A stretch of DNA of 64,000 bases, from NCBI RefSeq assembly GCF_023715785.1, contig NZ_JAMBOX010000001.1, forward strand, positions 558,001 to 622,000, given 5' to 3'. Below are positions 61,374 through 64,000 of this stretch, piece after piece. Source of the stretch: Neobacillus niacini. Its GTDB lineage: Bacteria > Bacillota > Bacilli > Bacillales > Cytobacillaceae. The notes below the pieces were generated by a model. The model was not told where the DNA came from. It saw nothing but the letters and a program-made list of their open reading frames with translations, and made no database searches. The position numbers and the translations under genes were made by a program. The first letter of the stretch is position 1; each line of letters starts with the position of its first letter.

Positions 61374-63041
61374 TTAGACCAATAGGGATTTATTAATAGG
61401 AGCATTGGTTTTAATATTATTTTTTCCACTTCTCTTTACTTCATAAAGGGCAGAATCCGCGCTTTTTAACAATTCATGTCTGTTTGTTCCATCCTTGGGG
61501 TAAAAGGCAATTCCCATGCTTGAGGTTATTCTCAGAGTATTTCCCTCAATCTTCCAAGGTTCTTGAAGAGATGTAATAATTCGCCTTGCAACTCTTTCCA
61601 CTTCCAGCTCCTCGTGAAATTCCGGGAGGAGAATGGTAAATTCATCTCCACCTAGTCGAGCAATTGTGTCACTTTCACGAAGCTGATTCATCACTCTATT
61701 TGAAAATTGTTTAAGGAGTTCATCTCCTGCATCGTGTCCATACGTATCATTGACTTGTTTAAAATTATCTATATCCATAAATATAACCGCTAACTTTCGC
61801 TCGTATCGCTTGGCTTCTTTTAGTGATTGATCTAACCTCTCTTTGAAGAGCCTTCGATTCGGCAGACCTGTTAAAGTATCATGATACGCCATATAGGTTA
61901 ACCTTTCCCTATACATTTTCCTTTCAGTCATGTCCCTTCCTAACGCAAGAAAATGGAGAATATCCCCTTTTTCATTAAGAATTTGAATCACTTTTGACTC
62001 CATCCATACCCAATGACCATCCCAGTGTTTATGACGAAACTCTATTATCTTCTCCTTCTTCGTCTGAGCTAAGCTCGTAAAAAGACTTTCTACCTTGGGA
62101 ATATCATCAGAATGAATCATATCCAGTATATGAAGCCCTTCATAAAATACAGGTAAAAAACCTAATACCAATTCATGAGAGGGAGAAGCATATTTAACCA
62201 CTCCATCTGGTTTGAACATTGCAATAAGGTCCGTAGCATTGTCTGCTATTAACCTAAACCATTCTTCACTTTCCTTTAATGCAACTTCTAATTGCTTATA
62301 CCTGCTAATATCTCTTGCAACACCAGAAAAAGCCACAATTTCTCCATCCACATTTCGAACAGGAGAAAAGGTTAAACTTACCGTTAAAATAGTCCCATCC
62401 TTGCGAAGTGCATCTACTTCAATCCCAGATAAGTTTTCACCTAACTTTACCTTTTCCTTAATCAAGTTTGCATATTTTAACCGATTTTCCGGTATAATGG
62501 GCGATGGCTTTCCAACCAATTCTTCTCGTTTCCATCCATACAGTTTTTCAAAGGCAGGATTAACATCAATGATGTTTCCGTTCAGATCAAGTAAATGAAC
62601 CGCATCGGCAATAGAATTAAAAAGCGCATTAAACCTCCCCTCCAGTTGTTTTAGAGAAAATGTATTCTTTGTTAATTCTGTTAAAACCTTGGCGACACAA
62701 AAAATGCCTATAATTTCATTTTTAACGATTAGTGGGATACACTTTAATTGCAGGTCAAGAATCTCTCCGCTTCTATGAACGGCTTTAATCGTTGTTTTAA
62801 ATTGATTTCCTTGTGCTATTTGCTTGGCATGATAATCGAATTTTTCTACCTGATCCGGAACTATTATGTCATGAAAAGGAATCCCTTGAATCTCTCCCTT
62901 GGCGTATCCAAAAATATTGGTTACGACTGGATTAACCTCCTCAATTATTCCATATATAGAAACTACAAATATGGCATCTGGATTATGCTCAATGATAGAA
63001 TGGTAGATTTCAAAGGATGCTCCACTTAGCTTACTTACCAT
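61374..63041 (-). CDS. PAS-PAS-PAS-GGDEF diguanylate cyclase
   Basis: A 555-residue soluble sensor. Three PAS domains occupy about residues 10-120 (NPDAIFVVSIYGIIEEVNPV), 130-250 (VHLLDLNGNIIDVNPAFEKL) and 258-380 (DLIAMFKPDGVVKYASPSHE). The GGDEF domain follows (DTLTGLPNRRLFKERLDQSL, RLGGDEFTILLPE) to residue 545; there is no EAL domain. RESD five residues before GGDEF fits an inhibitory site. The ATG at 63039-63041 overlaps the end of the kinase gene by 11 bases, so translation is coupled. It would convert an internal signal into c-di-GMP. Confidence 0.92.
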   Translation of the reverse strand: MVSKLSGASFEIYHSIIEHNPDAIFVVSIYGIIEEVNPVVTNIFGYAKGEIQGIPFHDIIVPDQVEKFDYHAKQIAQGNQFKTTIKAVHRSGEILDLQLKCIPLIVKNEIIGIFCVAKVLTELTKNTFSLKQLEGRFNALFNSIADAVHLLDLNGNIIDVNPAFEKLYGWKREELVGKPSPIIPENRLKYANLIKEKVKLGENLSGIEVDALRKDGTILTVSLTFSPVRNVDGEIVAFSGVARDISRYKQLEVALKESEEWFRLIADNATDLIAMFKPDGVVKYASPSHELVLGFLPVFYEGLHILDMIHSDDIPKVESLFTSLAQTKKEKIIEFRHKHWDGHWVWMESKVIQILNEKGDILHFLALGRDMTERKMYRERLTYMAYHDTLTGLPNRRLFKERLDQSLKEAKRYERKLAVIFMDIDNFKQVNDTYGHDAGDELLKQFSNRVMNQLRESDTIARLGGDEFTILLPEFHEELEVERVARRIITSLQEPWKIEGNTLRITSSMGIAFYPKDGTNRHELLKSADSALYEVKRSGKNNIKTNAPINKSLLV

Positions 63042-64000
63042 AAATTCCCCTCCTCGGCACCCCTTCCGATATAGCTGTTATCTTATTCCCCTTTGTCATA
63101 TTTGGAAAAACGACATCAACCGTGGTTCCTTGATCGATAGTGCTATGAATGTCAATCCAACCTCCATGATCTTGAACAATTTTATGACTAATCATTAATC
63201 CGAATCCAGTTCCCTTTTCTTTTGTATTATAAAAGGGTTCCCCTATCTTTCTCATTCGCTTATTTGGTATACCCTTTCCTTGATCCATAAACCTAATTTT
63301 AACTTTGTTTGAATCCTCATAAAGAGTTTTAATTTTTATAATTCCGCCATTTGGCAAGGCTTCCACCACATTTTGAAGAATTTGAACAAAAACTTGTTTT
63401 ATTTGGCTTCTATCACATCGAACAGATGGCAATTCCATCTCGAACTCTTGGGTAATTTCAATATTATTTATTATGGTTTGTGATTTAAATATTGAAAGCA
63501 CTTGTTTTAAAAGAATGTTTATATCTGTCTCCATTATTTGATGTGCTTGTGGTTTTGCAAAACTTATAAATTCATCTACGATTTCTTCTAATTTTTTTAT
63601 TTCAGACAATATGGTGGTAGTATAAAAGTCTGATTCTTTCTCTCGTTGAATAAGCTGGACAAAACCCTTAATTGTTGTAAGTGGATTCCTTATTTCGTGT
63701 GCTACGCTTGACGCTAACTGCCCAATGACTGAAAGCTTTTCAGACCTTTGTATAAATTCCTCAACATTCTTACGTTCTGAAATATCTCTTCCCACTGCAA
63801 TAAAACACTCTACCTCATCATTTTCTCCATAAACAGGTGTCACTTTTGCCTCAATAGGAAGCCATTTACCTTGTGAATGCAGGTGCCGAAATTGAACCTG
63901 GCTTGGTTTCCTAAATTTACTCATAATAGTAAACTGATTTTGAACGGAAGGAATGTCCTCTGGATGAAGGAAATCAAAAGCATGATGACCTTCATATTCA
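63031..64000 (-). CDS. PAS-domain sensor histidine kinase, partial (N-terminus outside the window)
   Basis: The frame is open from the window edge (FDFLHPEDIPSVQNQFTI), so the ATG at 63922-63924 is internal. Visible are the end of a PAS domain with PAC motif (VECFIAVGRDISERKNVEEF), the HisKA box VAHEIRNPLTTIKGFVQLIQ with the phospho-His, and an ATPase domain with N box (ILQNVVEALPNGG), G1 DQGKGIP and G2 GTGFGLMISHKIVQDHGG. The layout resembles the KinA-KinE sporulation kinases. It overlaps the downstream PAS-GGDEF gene. Confidence 0.92.
   Translation of the reverse strand, partial: EYEGHHAFDFLHPEDIPSVQNQFTIMSKFRKPSQVQFRHLHSQGKWLPIEAKVTPVYGENDEVECFIAVGRDISERKNVEEFIQRSEKLSVIGQLASSVAHEIRNPLTTIKGFVQLIQREKESDFYTTTILSEIKKLEEIVDEFISFAKPQAHQIMETDINILLKQVLSIFKSQTIINNIEITQEFEMELPSVRCDRSQIKQVFVQILQNVVEALPNGGIIKIKTLYEDSNKVKIRFMDQGKGIPNKRMRKIGEPFYNTKEKGTGFGLMISHKIVQDHGGWIDIHSTIDQGTTVDVVFPNMTKGNKITAISEGVPRRGIYGK

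Overview
The window looks like the chromosome of an endospore-forming Bacillaceae bacterium (Bacillus/Neobacillus-like; genus is an inference). The evidence is the moderate-to-low GC, strong AGGAGG-type ribosome sites, catabolite-repression (cre)-like sites, PTS transporters, a SinI-like anti-repressor, a PAS/histidine kinase of the sporulation-kinase type, and lipoprotein and sortase signals of Gram-positive type. There are no rRNA or tRNA genes, no intact insertion sequence, no CRISPR array and no prophage. Most of it is carbon-, sulfur- and amino-sugar catabolism arranged as transporter-plus-enzymes-plus-regulator islands, separated by decayed genes and a dispersed non-coding repeat.

Region 1 (1-12.65 kb): a ten-gene minus-strand sugar-acid (D-galactonate type) operon. 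It encodes two TIM-barrel isomerases, a KDPG/KDPGal aldolase, a 2-dehydro-3-deoxygalactonokinase, a tripartite tricarboxylate transporter (TctC-B-A), a DgoD-type dehydratase, a 2-hydroxyacid dehydrogenase and an aldo/keto reductase cut by the window edge. Divergent from it are a ROK repressor and a xylulokinase. Two near-identical palindromic operators and a cre-like site lie between them.

Region 2 (13-23.4 kb): a candidate complete sulfolactate pathway. It has a TRAP transporter, a FadR-type GntR regulator, an Ldh2-type dehydrogenase (ComC-like), sulfolactate sulfo-lyase SuyAB and a D-2-hydroxyacid dehydrogenase (SlcC-like). Next to it are a LysR regulator and a YeiH-type exporter that could deal with the released sulfite. 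Four copies of one 19-bp operator tie the cluster into a single regulon.

Region 3 (23.4-36.3 kb): accessory DNA. It holds a DUF697-like coiled-coil membrane protein, a nucleoside deaminase, a LamG-type surface protein with an LPDTA sorting signal and several pseudogenes. It also holds an uncharacterised four-gene module (a propeller protein, a small paralogue of its N-terminus, a Ycf46-like AAA+ ATPase, and a protein with a nuclease-like core and a glycine-zipper tail), divergent from a TetR gene that is followed by a SinI-like small gene.

Region 4 (36.8-43 kb): an RpiR-controlled cluster with a GH4 6-phospho-beta-glucosidase, a NagB-like deaminase, a cellobiose-type PTS EIIC and a GH13 alpha-glucosidase.

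Region 5 (43.9-53.1 kb): a minus-strand operon for what looks like a sulfated amino sugar. It encodes PTS EIICB, a cytosolic Cys-type sulfatase, EIIA, NanE epimerase, and both known kinds of sulfatase-activating enzyme (radical-SAM and FGE). It is preceded by GntR and LysR regulators and a TauE/SafE exporter.

Region 6 (53.1-64 kb): gene remnants, a quinone oxidoreductase, a lipoprotein, a frameshifted ADP-ribosylglycohydrolase, a GNAT acetyltransferase whose damaged paralogue lies at 29.5 kb, a hypothetical gene, two GGDEF proteins and a histidine kinase truncated by the window end.

Across the window, six copies of a roughly 190-390 bp intergenic repeat built around CAAACGTTTG boxes are the most conspicuous non-coding structure.
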